Below, one piece after another: positions 1 through 9,188 of a stretch of DNA of 64,000 nucleotides. Below the pieces are notes generated by a model. The model was not told where the DNA came from and ran no database searches. It saw nothing but the letters and a program-made list of their open reading frames with translations. Each line of letters opens with the position of its first letter. Positions within the stretch are counted from its first letter, which is position 1. A program made the translations under genes and the position numbers. The stretch is from Pseudomonadota bacterium (GTDB lineage Bacteria > Pseudomonadota > Gammaproteobacteria > Steroidobacterales > Steroidobacteraceae): NCBI GenBank assembly GCA_016720075.1, contig JADJXW010000004.1:62001-126000 (forward strand), in the 5' to 3' direction.

Positions 1-423
1 ATCAGGATGGCGATGGACGAAGCCCAGCGCGGACGACGGGCCCGCGGCGCCAGCACCATTTCGCAGCAGGTGGCCAAGAACCTGTTCCTGTGGAACGGCC
101 GCAGCTGGGTGCGCAAGGGCCTGGAGGCCTGGTTCACGCTGCTGATCGAGACGCTGTGGCCGAAGCAGCGCATCCTCGAGGTGTACGTGAACATCGCGCA
201 GTTCGGCCGCGGCATCTATGGCGCGGAGGCAGCCGCGCAGGCCTTCTACCGCAAACCCGCTTCACGCCTCACGCGCGAACAAGCCGCGCGACTCGCCGCG
301 GTGCTGCCCAACCCCGTGCGGATGCGCGCCGACCGGCCGAGCACGTATGTGCAACGCCGCCAGCGCGAGATCGCCGGGCAGATGGCCGCGCTGGGCGGAA
401 CGAGCTATCTGGCCGGACTGTAG
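1..423 (+). CDS. mtgA: Monofunctional peptidoglycan glycosyltransferase, C-terminal part
   Basis: This is the last 140 codons of a GT51-family glycosyltransferase. The frame is open to the window edge, so the true start lies outside. The family polymerises lipid II into glycan strands on the periplasmic side of the inner membrane. Visible conserved motifs are GASTISQQVAKNLFLW, with the TISQQ core of GT51, then RILEVYVNIAQFG and a Y-G-A-E-A-A-A-Q stretch. There is no transpeptidase domain after the GT51 fold, which separates it from class A penicillin-binding proteins. The membrane anchor and the first catalytic Glu motif would lie upstream. It converges on hslO with only 28 bases between the stop codons. 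Confidence 0.93.
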   Translation: MRMAMDEAQRGRRARGASTISQQVAKNLFLWNGRSWVRKGLEAWFTLLIETLWPKQRILEVYVNIAQFGRGIYGAEAAAQAFYRKPASRLTREQAARLAAVLPNPVRMRADRPSTYVQRRQREIAGQMAALGGTSYLAGL

Positions 424-451
424 ACGGCGCGACGCGACCCAACCGGTCAGT

Positions 452-1351
452 TCAGAGCCGCACCGCCCTGGCCGGCCGGCAGCCTTGCGCAAACAGGCGC
501 TGCGCATCCACCCCGTCGAATCGATAGGGACGCTGGCAGAACTCGCAGGTCACCGTGACGGCGCCCTGCTCGGCGATGATGGAGTCCACCTCGGCAGCAC
601 CCAGGCCGCGCAACATGGATGCCACGCGCTCGCGGCTGCAGCGGCATGCAAAGCGCACGGGCTCGCCATCGAACAGCCGCAGGTCGTGCGATCCGAACAG
701 CCGGCGCAGCAGTTCGGCCGGCTCCGTGGCGAGCAACTCGTCCCCGCCCAGCGTGCCGAGCAGCGCGGTCGCCTCTTCCCACACATCCTGCACGGCGGCC
801 GCGGCGCCCTCGCCCTGCGATTCGGGCGTGGGCAGCTTCTGCAGCAGCAGCCCGGCGGCGCCTTCGGCATTGGCGGCCAGCACGATCATTGTTGGCAGCT
901 GCTCCGATACGGCGAAATAGCGCTCCAGGCACTGGGCCAGCGACTGGCCATCCAGCGGCACGATGCCCTGCCAGGCAGTGACGCCACCGCCCTGTTCCAC
1001 GCTGACCACCAGGCGGCCGCCCACCACCAGCTCGGCGAATGCCTCACCGCCAGTTGCGCCTTCGGCAACGTGCGCCACGCCGCGCAGCGTGCGCTCATCC
1101 GTGGCCTGCGCCACCAGCATCGACACCGGGCCCGAGCTGCCTTCCAGCTGCAGTGTCAGCGTGCCCTTGAATTTCAGCGAGGCGCTGAACAGCGCAACGG
1201 CGGCCAGCGATTCGCCCAGCAGCGCGAGCGCGGGCGCGGGCAGGTGCTGGTGCTCGCGTGCCTCGATCCACGCGCGCGACAGCCGCACCCAGTGGCCGCG
1301 CAGCGGGGCGCTCTCGAACAGGAAGCGCCGCAGCAGATCCGCTTCGATCAA
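452..1351 (-). CDS. hslO: Hsp33 redox-regulated holdase chaperone
   Basis: A cytoplasmic chaperone of 299 residues (E. coli Hsp33 is 292) that is switched on by oxidation of its zinc-bound cysteines and then holds unfolding proteins. The C-terminal zinc switch is intact: C236-x-C238 and C269-x-x-C272. I chose a TTG start that overlaps the gatB stop (TTGA), because the Hsp33 homology begins at once (LIEADLLRRFLFE) and no ATG lies near that point in this frame. The overlap implies translational coupling to gatB. Placing a stress chaperone at the end of a gat operon is unusual in my experience, and the TTG start may keep its expression low relative to gatB. Confidence 0.93.
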   Translation of the reverse strand: MIEADLLRRFLFESAPLRGHWVRLSRAWIEAREHQHLPAPALALLGESLAAVALFSASLKFKGTLTLQLEGSSGPVSMLVAQATDERTLRGVAHVAEGATGGEAFAELVVGGRLVVSVEQGGGVTAWQGIVPLDGQSLAQCLERYFAVSEQLPTMIVLAANAEGAAGLLLQKLPTPESQGEGAAAAVQDVWEEATALLGTLGGDELLATEPAELLRRLFGSHDLRLFDGEPVRFACRCSRERVASMLRGLGAAEVDSIIAEQGAVTVTCEFCQRPYRFDGVDAQRLFAQGCRPARAVRL

Positions 1352-2802
1352 GGGGTCAGTTTCTTCTTCAGCAGGTCGTTGAGCAGGGCCGGGTTGGCCT
1401 TGCCGCCGGTGGCCTTCATCGTCTGGCCGACGAAGAAGCCGAAGAGCTTGTCCTTGCCCGAACGGTAGTCGGCGAGCTGCTTCGGATTGGCGGCAATCAC
1501 CTCGTCGATCACCTTCTCGATGGCGCCACTGTCGGTGATCTGCTTGAGACCGCGGGCCTCGATGACCGCATCGGCATCGCTGCCATCGGCCCACATCACC
1601 TCGAACACTTCCTTGGCCATCTTGCCCGAGATGGTGTCGTCGACGATGCGCGCCAGCAGCCCACCCAGCTGCGCGGCAGTCAGCCGGCTTTGCGCGACCT
1701 CGAGGCCATCCCTGTTGAGGAAAGCCGAGTAATCGCCCATCACCCAGTTGGCGGCGAGCTTGGCATCGGTGGGCACGGCCGCCACCACGTCCTCGTAGAA
1801 CGCGGCCATTTCGCGACTGGCGGTGAGCAGCTGCGCGTCGTAGGCCGTCAGCCCGTGCTGCTGCTGGAAGCGCGCGGCCTTCTGGTCGGGCAGCTCCGGC
1901 AATCGCGCTCGCAGGCCTTCGATGAAGACTTCATCGAGCACCACCGGCAGCAGGTCCGGATCCGGGAAGTAGCGGTAGTCGTTCGCCTCTTCCTTCGAGC
2001 GCATCGAGCGCGTTTCGTCCTTGTCGGAGTCGTACAGGCGTGTTTCCTGGACGACCTTGCCGCCGTTCTCGAGGATCTCGATCTGGCGCTCCACCTCGTG
2101 GTTGATGGCCTTCTCGACGAAGCGGAAGGAGTTCAGGTTCTTCAGCTCCGCGCGGGTGCCGAGCTTGTCGGCGCCCTTGCGACGGACCGACACGTTGGCG
2201 TCGCAGCGGAAGGATCCTTCCTGCATGTTGCCATCGCAGATGCCCAGGTAGCGCACCAGCGTGTGCACCTTCTTCATGTAGGCGACGGCTTCCTTCGCCG
2301 AGCGCATGTCGGGCTCTGAAACTATCTCGATCAGCGGCGTGCCGGCGCGGTTCAGGTCGATGGCCGACACGCCCGCATGCCCTTCGTGCACGCTCTTGCC
2401 CGCATCCTCTTCCAGGTGCGCGCGCGTGATGCCCACGCGCCTGACCGTGCCGTCTTCCTGCATCACGTCGAGGAAACCCTTCGCGACGATGGGCAGCTCG
2501 TACTGGCTGATCTGGTAGCCCTTGGGAAGATCGGGATAGAAGTAATTCTTGCGCGCGAACACCGAGCGGCGCGTCACCTGCGCGTCGATGGCCAGCCCAA
2601 ACTTCACCGCCATGCGCACGGCCTCGGCATTCAGCACCGGCAGCACGCCCGGATAGCCCAGGTCCACCAGGTCGGCCTGCGTGTTGGGTTCGGCGCCATA
2701 GGCGGTGGGCGATCCGGAGAAGATCTTGGACTTCGTGGCCAGCTGCGCGTGGATTTCCAGGCCGATGACCGTTTCCCATGACCCCTGCTCTGCGCCGCTC
2801 AT
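1348..2802 (-). CDS. gatB: Asp/Glu-tRNA amidotransferase subunit B
   Basis: GatB is the tRNA-binding and kinase subunit of GatCAB, which phosphorylates and amidates Asp-tRNA(Asn) and/or Glu-tRNA(Gln). The 484-residue product has the usual length. It opens with the family signature WETVIGLEIHAQLATKSKIF, followed by the GatB/AspE cradle region. A C-terminal YqeY-like helical domain ends in LLKKKLTP. The ATG overlaps the gatA stop codon (ATGA), so gatC, gatA and gatB are translationally coupled. The presence of GatCAB suggests that this organism makes at least one of Asn-tRNA or Gln-tRNA by the indirect route. Confidence 0.97.
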   Translation of the reverse strand: MSGAEQGSWETVIGLEIHAQLATKSKIFSGSPTAYGAEPNTQADLVDLGYPGVLPVLNAEAVRMAVKFGLAIDAQVTRRSVFARKNYFYPDLPKGYQISQYELPIVAKGFLDVMQEDGTVRRVGITRAHLEEDAGKSVHEGHAGVSAIDLNRAGTPLIEIVSEPDMRSAKEAVAYMKKVHTLVRYLGICDGNMQEGSFRCDANVSVRRKGADKLGTRAELKNLNSFRFVEKAINHEVERQIEILENGGKVVQETRLYDSDKDETRSMRSKEEANDYRYFPDPDLLPVVLDEVFIEGLRARLPELPDQKAARFQQQHGLTAYDAQLLTASREMAAFYEDVVAAVPTDAKLAANWVMGDYSAFLNRDGLEVAQSRLTAAQLGGLLARIVDDTISGKMAKEVFEVMWADGSDADAVIEARGLKQITDSGAIEKVIDEVIAANPKQLADYRSGKDKLFGFFVGQTMKATGGKANPALLNDLLKKKLTP

Positions 2803-4265
2803 GCGAAGGCCTCCGCGAAGCCAGCGGGCGTCTTCAGGTGCCAGTCGGTGACCTGCTGGTAGCGATGCGCCGCGCCCAGCAGCTTCGCTTCGCCGAAGTG
2901 CGGTCCGATGAGCTGCACGCCCACCGGCAGGCCCCCGGCGAATCCGCAGGGCATCGACAGCGCCGGCAATCCCGCCAGGTTGGCGCCGATCGTGTAGATG
3001 TCGTTCAGGTACATGGTGATGGGATCGGAGGTCTTGTCGCCGAGACCGAAGGCCACCGTCGGGGCCGTGGGCGCGAGCAGAAGATCCACGTCCTGGAAGG
3101 CGCGCCGGAACTCGTCGGTGATCACGGCACGAACCTTCTGCGCCTTGATGGCGTAGGCGTCGTAGTAGCCGGCGCTGAGCACATAGGTGCCGGTCATGAT
3201 GCGGCGCTTCACCTCGGCTCCAAATCCTTCGGCGCGCGAGCGGGTGTAGAGGTCGCGCAGGTCGCGGGGCTCCGCGCAGCGGTGGCCGTAGCGCACCCCG
3301 TCGAACCGGGCGAGGTTCGAGGAGCATTCGGCCGGCGCCACCACATAGTAGGTGGGCACGGACAGCGGCAGGCTGGGCAGGCTGACTTCCTTCACGACGG
3401 CGCCGAGCTTCACCAGCGTTGCCAGCGCTTCGCGCACGGGCCTTTCAACCTCCGACGCCAGCCCTTCGCCGAAGAACTCCTTAAGAATGCCGATCTTCAT
3501 TCCCGTCAGCGGGGCATCGAGGGCCGCGCGATAGTCCGGCACGGGTGCATCGACGCTGGTGGAATCCCGTGGGTCGAATCCGGCCATGGCCTGCAGCGTG
3601 AGTGCGGCATCCTCGGCCGAAACCGTGATGACTCCCGCCTGGTCGAGGCTGGAGGCGAAGGCGATCATGCCGTAGCGCGAGACCCGACCGTACGTGGGCT
3701 TCAGGCCCGTGACGCCGCACAGTGCGGCCGGTTGGCGGATCGAGCCGCCGGTGTCCGTTGCCGTCGCAAGCGAGGCCAGCCGGGCGGCCACCGCCGCAGC
3801 CGAGCCGCCGGACGAACCACCCGGAACCCGGGTCTCATCCCAGGGGTTCTTCACCGGCCCATAGAAGCTGGTCTCGTTGGAGGAGCCCATGGCGAACTCG
3901 TCCATGTTCGCCTTGCCGACCATGACCATCCCTGCCTGCTTGAGGCGGGCGACCACCGTGGCGTCATAGGGCGAGACGAAGTTCGACAGCATCCGCGAGC
4001 CACAGGTGGTCAGCACCCCTGCCGTGCAGAAGATGTCCTTGTGGATCATCGGTATGCCGGTGAGCGGACCGGCCTTGCCCGCCGCCAGTCGCTCATCCGC
4101 GACAGCCGCGGCGGCCTGTGCCGACTCGGCGGTGATGCTGATGAGGGCGTTGAGGCGCGGCTGGGCGCCCTGCACCCGCGCAAGCGCCGCCTGGGTGAGC
4201 TCGGCCGACGAATATTTGCGGGCGGCGAGCCCCGCCGCGAGTTGGGCCAGGGTACGGGCGGTCAT
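2799..4265 (-). CDS. gatA: Asp/Glu-tRNA amidotransferase subunit A
   Basis: GatA is the amidase-signature subunit that releases ammonia from glutamine or asparagine for GatB. The product is 488 residues. The Ser-cisSer-Lys catalytic triad of amidase-signature enzymes is visible: K76 in the IPMIHKD motif, S151 in PGGSSGGSAAA and S175 in TDTGGSIRQPA. These positions sit within a few residues of those in characterised GatA proteins. The ATG overlaps the gatC stop by four bases and the stop overlaps gatB by four bases. Confidence 0.97.
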   Translation of the reverse strand: MTARTLAQLAAGLAARKYSSAELTQAALARVQGAQPRLNALISITAESAQAAAAVADERLAAGKAGPLTGIPMIHKDIFCTAGVLTTCGSRMLSNFVSPYDATVVARLKQAGMVMVGKANMDEFAMGSSNETSFYGPVKNPWDETRVPGGSSGGSAAAVAARLASLATATDTGGSIRQPAALCGVTGLKPTYGRVSRYGMIAFASSLDQAGVITVSAEDAALTLQAMAGFDPRDSTSVDAPVPDYRAALDAPLTGMKIGILKEFFGEGLASEVERPVREALATLVKLGAVVKEVSLPSLPLSVPTYYVVAPAECSSNLARFDGVRYGHRCAEPRDLRDLYTRSRAEGFGAEVKRRIMTGTYVLSAGYYDAYAIKAQKVRAVITDEFRRAFQDVDLLLAPTAPTVAFGLGDKTSDPITMYLNDIYTIGANLAGLPALSMPCGFAGGLPVGVQLIGPHFGEAKLLGAAHRYQQVTDWHLKTPAGFAEAFA

Positions 4266-4552
4266 TCGATGACTTTCGGAACGAGGTACAGACCGGCCTC
4301 GACCTGCGGCGCGTTGCGCTGGTAGAGGTCGCGCTCGTTGCCGGAGCTGATGGCGTCTTCGCGCAGGCGCTGCACCTGTCCGGCCAGCGGGTGAGCCATG
4401 GGTTCGACCAGACCGGTTTCGGCCTTGTCGAGCTGGCCGACCATGCCGAGGATGCGGCTGAGGGACTGGGCGTACACCGGGATCTCGTCGGGCGTGAGCT
4501 GAAGGCGCGCGAGGCCCGCGACGGTTTCGATCTCTTTGCTTGTGAGACTCAT
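4262..4552 (-). CDS. gatC: Asp/Glu-tRNA amidotransferase subunit C
   Basis: GatC is a small clamp that wraps round GatA and stabilises its contact with GatB. The 96-residue product matches the family length and pattern. It starts MSLTSKEIETVAGLARLQL and ends with the proline and charged tail that threads along GatA. The frame extends upstream of this ATG, but homology begins here, so I use this start. It is the first gene of gatC-gatA-gatB-hslO and is divergent from mreB across 127 bases. Confidence 0.95.
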   Translation of the reverse strand: MSLTSKEIETVAGLARLQLTPDEIPVYAQSLSRILGMVGQLDKAETGLVEPMAHPLAGQVQRLREDAISSGNERDLYQRNAPQVEAGLYLVPKVIE

Positions 4553-4606
4553 GTGAAGAGGGCCGCAAACTCCGGAAAAATCAGCTTCAAATGATACACG
4601 GTCGCC

Positions 4607-4635
4607 TTGCGTTAGTCCCGGGCCGTTGCTAGATT
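4607..4635 (+). promoter_or_regulatory. Putative sigma-70 promoter for the mreB operon
   Basis: TTGCGT at 4607-4612 and TAGATT at 4630-4635 are separated by 17 bases, a good sigma-70 arrangement, about 45 bases before the mreB ATG. It lies in the gatC/mreB divergent region. I could not find an equally good promoter for gatC, although TATCAT on the minus strand in this region could act as its -10. Confidence 0.5.
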
Positions 4636-4679
4636 GGCGCCCGCTTCGATCCCCTTCGCCCGCCAAGGTTTACCACTCA

Positions 4680-5717
4680 ATGTTCAAGCGCGTGCGCGGC
4701 TACTTTTCCAGTGACCTGTCCATCGACCTGGGCACGGCCAACACGCTGATCTATGTTCGTGGCAAGGGCATCGTCCTCAACGAACCCTCCGTCGTCGCCG
4801 TCCAGGACGATCGCGGCAGCAAGATCATCGTCGCGGTCGGCGCCGACGCCAAGATGATGCTCGGCCGCACGCCCGGCCACATCACCGCGGTGCGCCCGAT
4901 GAAGGACGGCGTGATCGCCGACTTCACCTACACCGAGAAGATGCTGCAGCACTTCATCAAGAAGGTGCATGGCAACCGCTTCCTGCAACCCAGCCCGCGC
5001 GTGCTGGTGTGCGTGCCCTTCGGCTCGACGCAGGTCGAACGCCGCGCCATCCGCGAATCGGCCGAAGGCGCCGGCGCGCGCAACGTCGCGATCGTCAGCG
5101 AGCCGATGGCCGCGGCCGTCGGCGCGGGGCTCCCCACGCATGAAGCGCGCGGCTCGATGGTGCTCGACATCGGCGGTGGCACCAGCGAAGTGGCCGTGCT
5201 CTCGCTCAACGGCATCGTCTACGCCAACTCCGCGCGCATCGGTGGCGATCGCTTCGACGAAGCCATCATGAACTACGTGCGCCGCAACTACGGCATCCTC
5301 ATCGGCGAGGCCACGGCCGAGCGCATCAAGATCGAGATCGGCTCGGCCTACCCGGGCCAGCAGGTCAAGGAACTCTCGGTGAAGGGCCGCAACCTCTCCG
5401 AGGGTGTGCCGCGCAGCTTCACGCTGAACAGCAACGAAATCCTCGAAGCGCTGCAGGAACCGCTGCAGGGCATCGTGAGCGCAGTGAAGCAGGCGCTGGA
5501 ACAGACGCCGCCCGAACTGGGCGCCGATGTCGCCGAACGCGGCATCGTGCTCACCGGTGGTGGCGCGCTGCTGCGCGACATCGACAAGCTGCTCATGGAA
5601 GAGACCGGCCTGCCCGTGGTCATCGCCGAAGATCCGCTCACCTGCGTCGCCCGTGGCGGTGGTCGCATCCTCGAGCTGATGGACGAGCTGGGCCCCGGCC
5701 ACTTCGGCCTCGAATAG
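4680..5717 (+). CDS. mreB: Rod-shape determining actin homologue MreB
   Basis: MreB is a cytoplasmic actin-like filament protein that positions the elongation complex along the cell cylinder. The 345-residue product has the nucleotide-binding motifs of the actin fold: phosphate-1 in LSIDLGTANTLIYV, phosphate-2 in MVLDIGGGTSEVAV, and the adenosine motif LTGGGALLRDID. The amphipathic N-terminus MFKRVRGYF matches MreB proteins that bind the membrane. I chose the ATG at 4680 over an in-frame start 54 bases upstream because the family always begins at MFK. It is the first gene of a long cell-wall operon. Confidence 0.98.
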   Translation: MFKRVRGYFSSDLSIDLGTANTLIYVRGKGIVLNEPSVVAVQDDRGSKIIVAVGADAKMMLGRTPGHITAVRPMKDGVIADFTYTEKMLQHFIKKVHGNRFLQPSPRVLVCVPFGSTQVERRAIRESAEGAGARNVAIVSEPMAAAVGAGLPTHEARGSMVLDIGGGTSEVAVLSLNGIVYANSARIGGDRFDEAIMNYVRRNYGILIGEATAERIKIEIGSAYPGQQVKELSVKGRNLSEGVPRSFTLNSNEILEALQEPLQGIVSAVKQALEQTPPELGADVAERGIVLTGGGALLRDIDKLLMEETGLPVVIAEDPLTCVARGGGRILELMDELGPGHFGLE

Positions 5718-5732
5718 CGCAGGCCGCGGCCA

Positions 5733-6686
5733 ATGGCATTCGCCGGCGGTGGCCTGAACAGTCCCTCGGCGCGCGACACGGCGCCCGGGCCGCGATTCTT
5801 CGTCTTCGCGGTGCTCTCGATCCTGCTGATGTACTTCGACCAGCGTGATGGCTGGAGCCAGCGCATCCGCTATGTGCTGCAGGGCGCCGCGTACCCCGTG
5901 CAGGTTGCCGTGGGCTCCCCCCGCCTGCTGTGGAACTCCACCGTCGACCTGTTCAGCACCCGCGCCACGCTGCGCCGGGAAAACACCGAGCTCAAGGCGC
6001 GCGAGCGCGAACTGTCGCTCACCGCCATGCGCTTCGCCGCGCTGGAACAGGAAAACGCGCGGCTGCGCGGGTTGGCGAATGGCTTGCCGCCGCTGGTCAA
6101 GCGCTCACAGCTGGCAGACGTGGTCAGCGCCGATCTTTCCAGCCAGCGCCAGCGACTGGTCATCGACCAGGGCGATCGCGCAGGACTGTATCGCTCCCAG
6201 GCCATCGTCGATGCCACGGGCCTGGTGGGCCAACTGGTGCGCGTGGGACCGTGGAGCGCCGAGGTCATGCTGATCAGCGATCCCGGCCATGCAGTGCCGG
6301 TGGAAATCCTGCGCAACGGCGTGCGCACCGTCGCCGAGGGCACCGGCAATGAAGACGAGATGCGGCTGTCGCTGCTGCCGGCCACGGCCGATGTGAAGGC
6401 GGGTGACACCCTTGTCACCTCCGGCCTGGGCGGCGTGTTTCCGGCCGGCATTCCGGTGGGCACCGTCGTCGAGGCCGTGCGCGATCCCGATGACATCCTC
6501 GCGCGCGTGCGCGTCAGGCCGCGCGCCTCGCTGGCGCGGGACCGGCAGGTGATGGCGCTGTGGTTCAACCCGGAAAGCCCGATGGCGCCGGTGGATTCCG
6601 CGCTGGTCCGCGAGCTGCCCGAGGCGCCGCTGGCCAGGCCCGTGCTCGAACCACCCTCTCCCGCCACGAAGGTGACCAAGCCATGA
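5733..6686 (+). CDS. mreC: Rod-shape determining protein MreC
   Basis: MreC is a bitopic inner-membrane protein whose periplasmic domain assembles into filaments and activates PBP2. The 317-residue product has one membrane segment at about residues 22-36, a coiled coil at about 70-110, and the paired beta-barrel domain after that, including VVSADLSSQRQRLVIDQG. A Pro- and Ala-rich tail of about 30 residues follows the barrels. It starts 15 bases after mreB and its stop overlaps the mreD start (ATGA). Confidence 0.95.
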   Translation: MAFAGGGLNSPSARDTAPGPRFFVFAVLSILLMYFDQRDGWSQRIRYVLQGAAYPVQVAVGSPRLLWNSTVDLFSTRATLRRENTELKARERELSLTAMRFAALEQENARLRGLANGLPPLVKRSQLADVVSADLSSQRQRLVIDQGDRAGLYRSQAIVDATGLVGQLVRVGPWSAEVMLISDPGHAVPVEILRNGVRTVAEGTGNEDEMRLSLLPATADVKAGDTLVTSGLGGVFPAGIPVGTVVEAVRDPDDILARVRVRPRASLARDRQVMALWFNPESPMAPVDSALVRELPEAPLARPVLEPPSPATKVTKP

Positions 6687-7165
6687 TCATCACCGGCTCC
6701 CGCGAATCGCCGCTGCTGGTGTACATCACCGCGCTGATCGCGCTGATGCTGACGCTGATGCCGCTGCCACGTTCGCTGGGAGTGCTGTGGCCCAACCTGC
6801 TGGTGCTGGTCATCATCTACTGGTCGATGATGATGCCCCGGGCCGGCGGCATCCTGATCGGCTTCCTCGGCGGCCTGGCCATCGATGTGTTCGTCGGGTC
6901 GCAGCTGGGGCAGCACGCGCTGGCGCTCTCGCTGCTTTGTTACCTCGGCATCCGGCTGCACCTGCTGGTCCGCGCCAAGCCGCTGTTCGAACAGGCGCTG
7001 TTCGTCCTCGCCGCGCTGCTGATCTACGAAGGAGTGCTCTGGGCCATCGATGGTTTCAGCAACCAGAGCACGGGCACCTGGACCCGCTGGCTGCACAGCT
7101 TCACGGGCGCCGCCATCTGGCCGCTGGTCGCAGGGTTGCTCGGCCGCCTGCACTCGCCGCGCTAG
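6683..7165 (+). CDS. mreD: Rod-shape determining membrane protein MreD
   Basis: MreD is a small polytopic inner-membrane partner of MreC. The 160-residue product is almost entirely hydrophobic, with five likely membrane segments, and carries the family pattern PNLLVLVIIYW followed by a glycine-rich helix (GGILIGFLGGLAIDV). Coupling to mreC through a 4-base overlap and position before mrdA support the assignment. Sequence conservation in this family is low, so context matters here. Confidence 0.92.
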   Translation: MIITGSRESPLLVYITALIALMLTLMPLPRSLGVLWPNLLVLVIIYWSMMMPRAGGILIGFLGGLAIDVFVGSQLGQHALALSLLCYLGIRLHLLVRAKPLFEQALFVLAALLIYEGVLWAIDGFSNQSTGTWTRWLHSFTGAAIWPLVAGLLGRLHSPR

Positions 7166-7181
7166 CGCAGCGAACCAGATC

Positions 7182-9188
7182 ATGGCCGGCCCACTACGCC
7201 TCAAGGATCACCGCAAGGAGCTGAGCTCCTTCATGCAAAGAAGCGCCGTGGCCGCAGCCTTCATCGGCGCGCTGGCGCTGGTGCTGGTGGGCCGCCTGGT
7301 GCTGCTGCAGATCATCCGCTACGACTACTACCTCGACCAGGCGCTGGGCAACCGCACCCGGCTCGAGCCGATCCCGGCCAACCGCGGCCTGATCCTCGAC
7401 CGCAACGGCCAGATCCTCGCGGAGAACCAGCCGTCCTTCCAGCTCGAGATGGTTCGCGAGCAGGTTCCGGACCTCGAGGAAACCCTGCTTGGCCTGCAGA
7501 AACTCGAGCTGATCGACAAGGAAGACCTTGACGACACCCGCCGCGTGATCCGCGCGCGTCGCGTGTTCGAGGCGGTGCCCATCCGCCTGCGCCTGTCCGA
7601 AGAGCAGATCGCGCGCTTCGCCGTGCATCGCCATGAGTTCCCGGGCGTTGATATCCGCGCGCGCTCCACGCGCTCCTATCCCCACGGGGCCCTGGCCGTG
7701 CACGCGCTGGGCTACGTGGGCGCCATCAGCGACCAGGACCTCACGCGCATCGACCGCACCGCCTACGCCGGCACTTCGCTGATGGGCAAGCTCGGCGTGG
7801 AATCCGCGCGCGAAACCGAACTGCACGGCAAGAACGGTTACCAGGAAATCCTGGTGAACGCGCAGGGACGCTCGGTGGAGCGCAGGGGCTCGGACCTGCA
7901 TCGCCAGCCGCCGCGCGCCGGCGCCGACCTCATCCTCTCGCTCGACCTGCCCGCGCAGCAGGCCGCTGAACAGGGTTTCGAGGGACGGCGCGGCGCCGCC
8001 ATCGCCATCGACCCGCACACCGGCGATGTGCTGGTGCTGGCCAGCATGCCGGGCTTCGATCCGGGCATCTTCGGTCGCGGCATCACCCGCGCGGAATACC
8101 GGGCGCTGGAACGCAACATCGACCTGCCGCTGTTCAACCGCGCGCTGCGCGGCATCTACCCGCCCGGATCCACGGTCAAGCCCGTGCTCGGCATGGCCGC
8201 GCTGGCCTATGGCATCGTGCGGGCCGATGAATCCCGCTACTGCCCCGGGGTGTATGTGGTGCCCGGCAGTTCACGGCGCGCGCGCGAAGGCCGCGGCGGC
8301 GTGCATGGCACCGTGGACCTGCGCACGGCCATCGCCGAATCCTGCGACGTCTACTTCTACGATGTCGCGTATCAACTGGGTCCTGACCGCATCCACGAGT
8401 TCCTGGATCCCTTCGGCTTCGGCAAGCCCACGGGCATCGACATCGCCGGCGAGCAGACGGGCCTGCTGCCTTCGCGCGAATGGAAGATGAAGCGCTACAA
8501 GGACCCTTCCGAGGGCGCCTGGTATGCCGGTGACTCGGTGAACTTCGGCATCGGCCAGGGCTTCATGTCGGTCACGCCGATGCAGCTGGCGCAGATCACC
8601 TCGGTGCTGGCCGCCAAGGGCGCTGTCTACAAGCCGCGGCTGGTCACCGGGATTCGCGACCCGGCCACGGGCCAGACGCGCAAGATCGACCCGGTGGCGC
8701 TGCCGCATGTGAAGGGCGGCACTCCGCAGCAGTGGGACGTGATCATGGAAGGCATGCGCGCCACGATGACCCGCGGCACCGCGCGGGCCATCTCCACCTC
8801 GGCCGAGTACCAGATGGCGGGCAAGACCGGCACGGCACAGGTGTTCTCGGTGGGACAGAACGAACGCTACGTGGCCAGCCAGGTGGCCGAGCGCCTGCGT
8901 GATCATTCCTGGTTCATCGCCTTCGCGCCGGCCGAAGCGCCGCAGATCGCGGTGGCGGTGCTGGTGGAGAACGGCGGCTTCGGCGCCAGCGCCGCCGCGC
9001 CCATCGCGCGCAAGATCATGGATGCCTACCTGCTGCCGCGCCTGCCGAAGTCCGCGCCGCAGGGCGACGCGCCCGAAGCCGCCCCGCGGCCTGCGCCGGA
9101 ACCGCCGGCCCAGGGCGCACTGCCACACGACCACGAGCATGGCCCGGCCACTGTCCGCGCCGCCGGTGGCACGGTGCCGCCGGCATGA
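7182..9188 (+). CDS. mrdA: Penicillin-binding protein 2, elongation transpeptidase
   Basis: PBP2 cross-links peptidoglycan during rod elongation, working with RodA. The 668-residue product has a membrane anchor at about residues 21-44, a dimerisation/pedestal domain and a transpeptidase domain. Catalytic motifs are complete: S330-T-V-K333, S387-C-D389 and K548-T-G. The Ser330 and Ser387 numbers coincide with E. coli PBP2. The frame opens further upstream inside mreD, but homology and the membrane anchor start at the ATG used here. A Pro/Ala/His-rich tail of roughly 45 residues follows the enzyme domain. The stop overlaps the rodA start. Confidence 0.97.
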   Translation: MAGPLRLKDHRKELSSFMQRSAVAAAFIGALALVLVGRLVLLQIIRYDYYLDQALGNRTRLEPIPANRGLILDRNGQILAENQPSFQLEMVREQVPDLEETLLGLQKLELIDKEDLDDTRRVIRARRVFEAVPIRLRLSEEQIARFAVHRHEFPGVDIRARSTRSYPHGALAVHALGYVGAISDQDLTRIDRTAYAGTSLMGKLGVESARETELHGKNGYQEILVNAQGRSVERRGSDLHRQPPRAGADLILSLDLPAQQAAEQGFEGRRGAAIAIDPHTGDVLVLASMPGFDPGIFGRGITRAEYRALERNIDLPLFNRALRGIYPPGSTVKPVLGMAALAYGIVRADESRYCPGVYVVPGSSRRAREGRGGVHGTVDLRTAIAESCDVYFYDVAYQLGPDRIHEFLDPFGFGKPTGIDIAGEQTGLLPSREWKMKRYKDPSEGAWYAGDSVNFGIGQGFMSVTPMQLAQITSVLAAKGAVYKPRLVTGIRDPATGQTRKIDPVALPHVKGGTPQQWDVIMEGMRATMTRGTARAISTSAEYQMAGKTGTAQVFSVGQNERYVASQVAERLRDHSWFIAFAPAEAPQIAVAVLVENGGFGASAAAPIARKIMDAYLLPRLPKSAPQGDAPEAAPRPAPEPPAQGALPHDHEHGPATVRAAGGTVPPA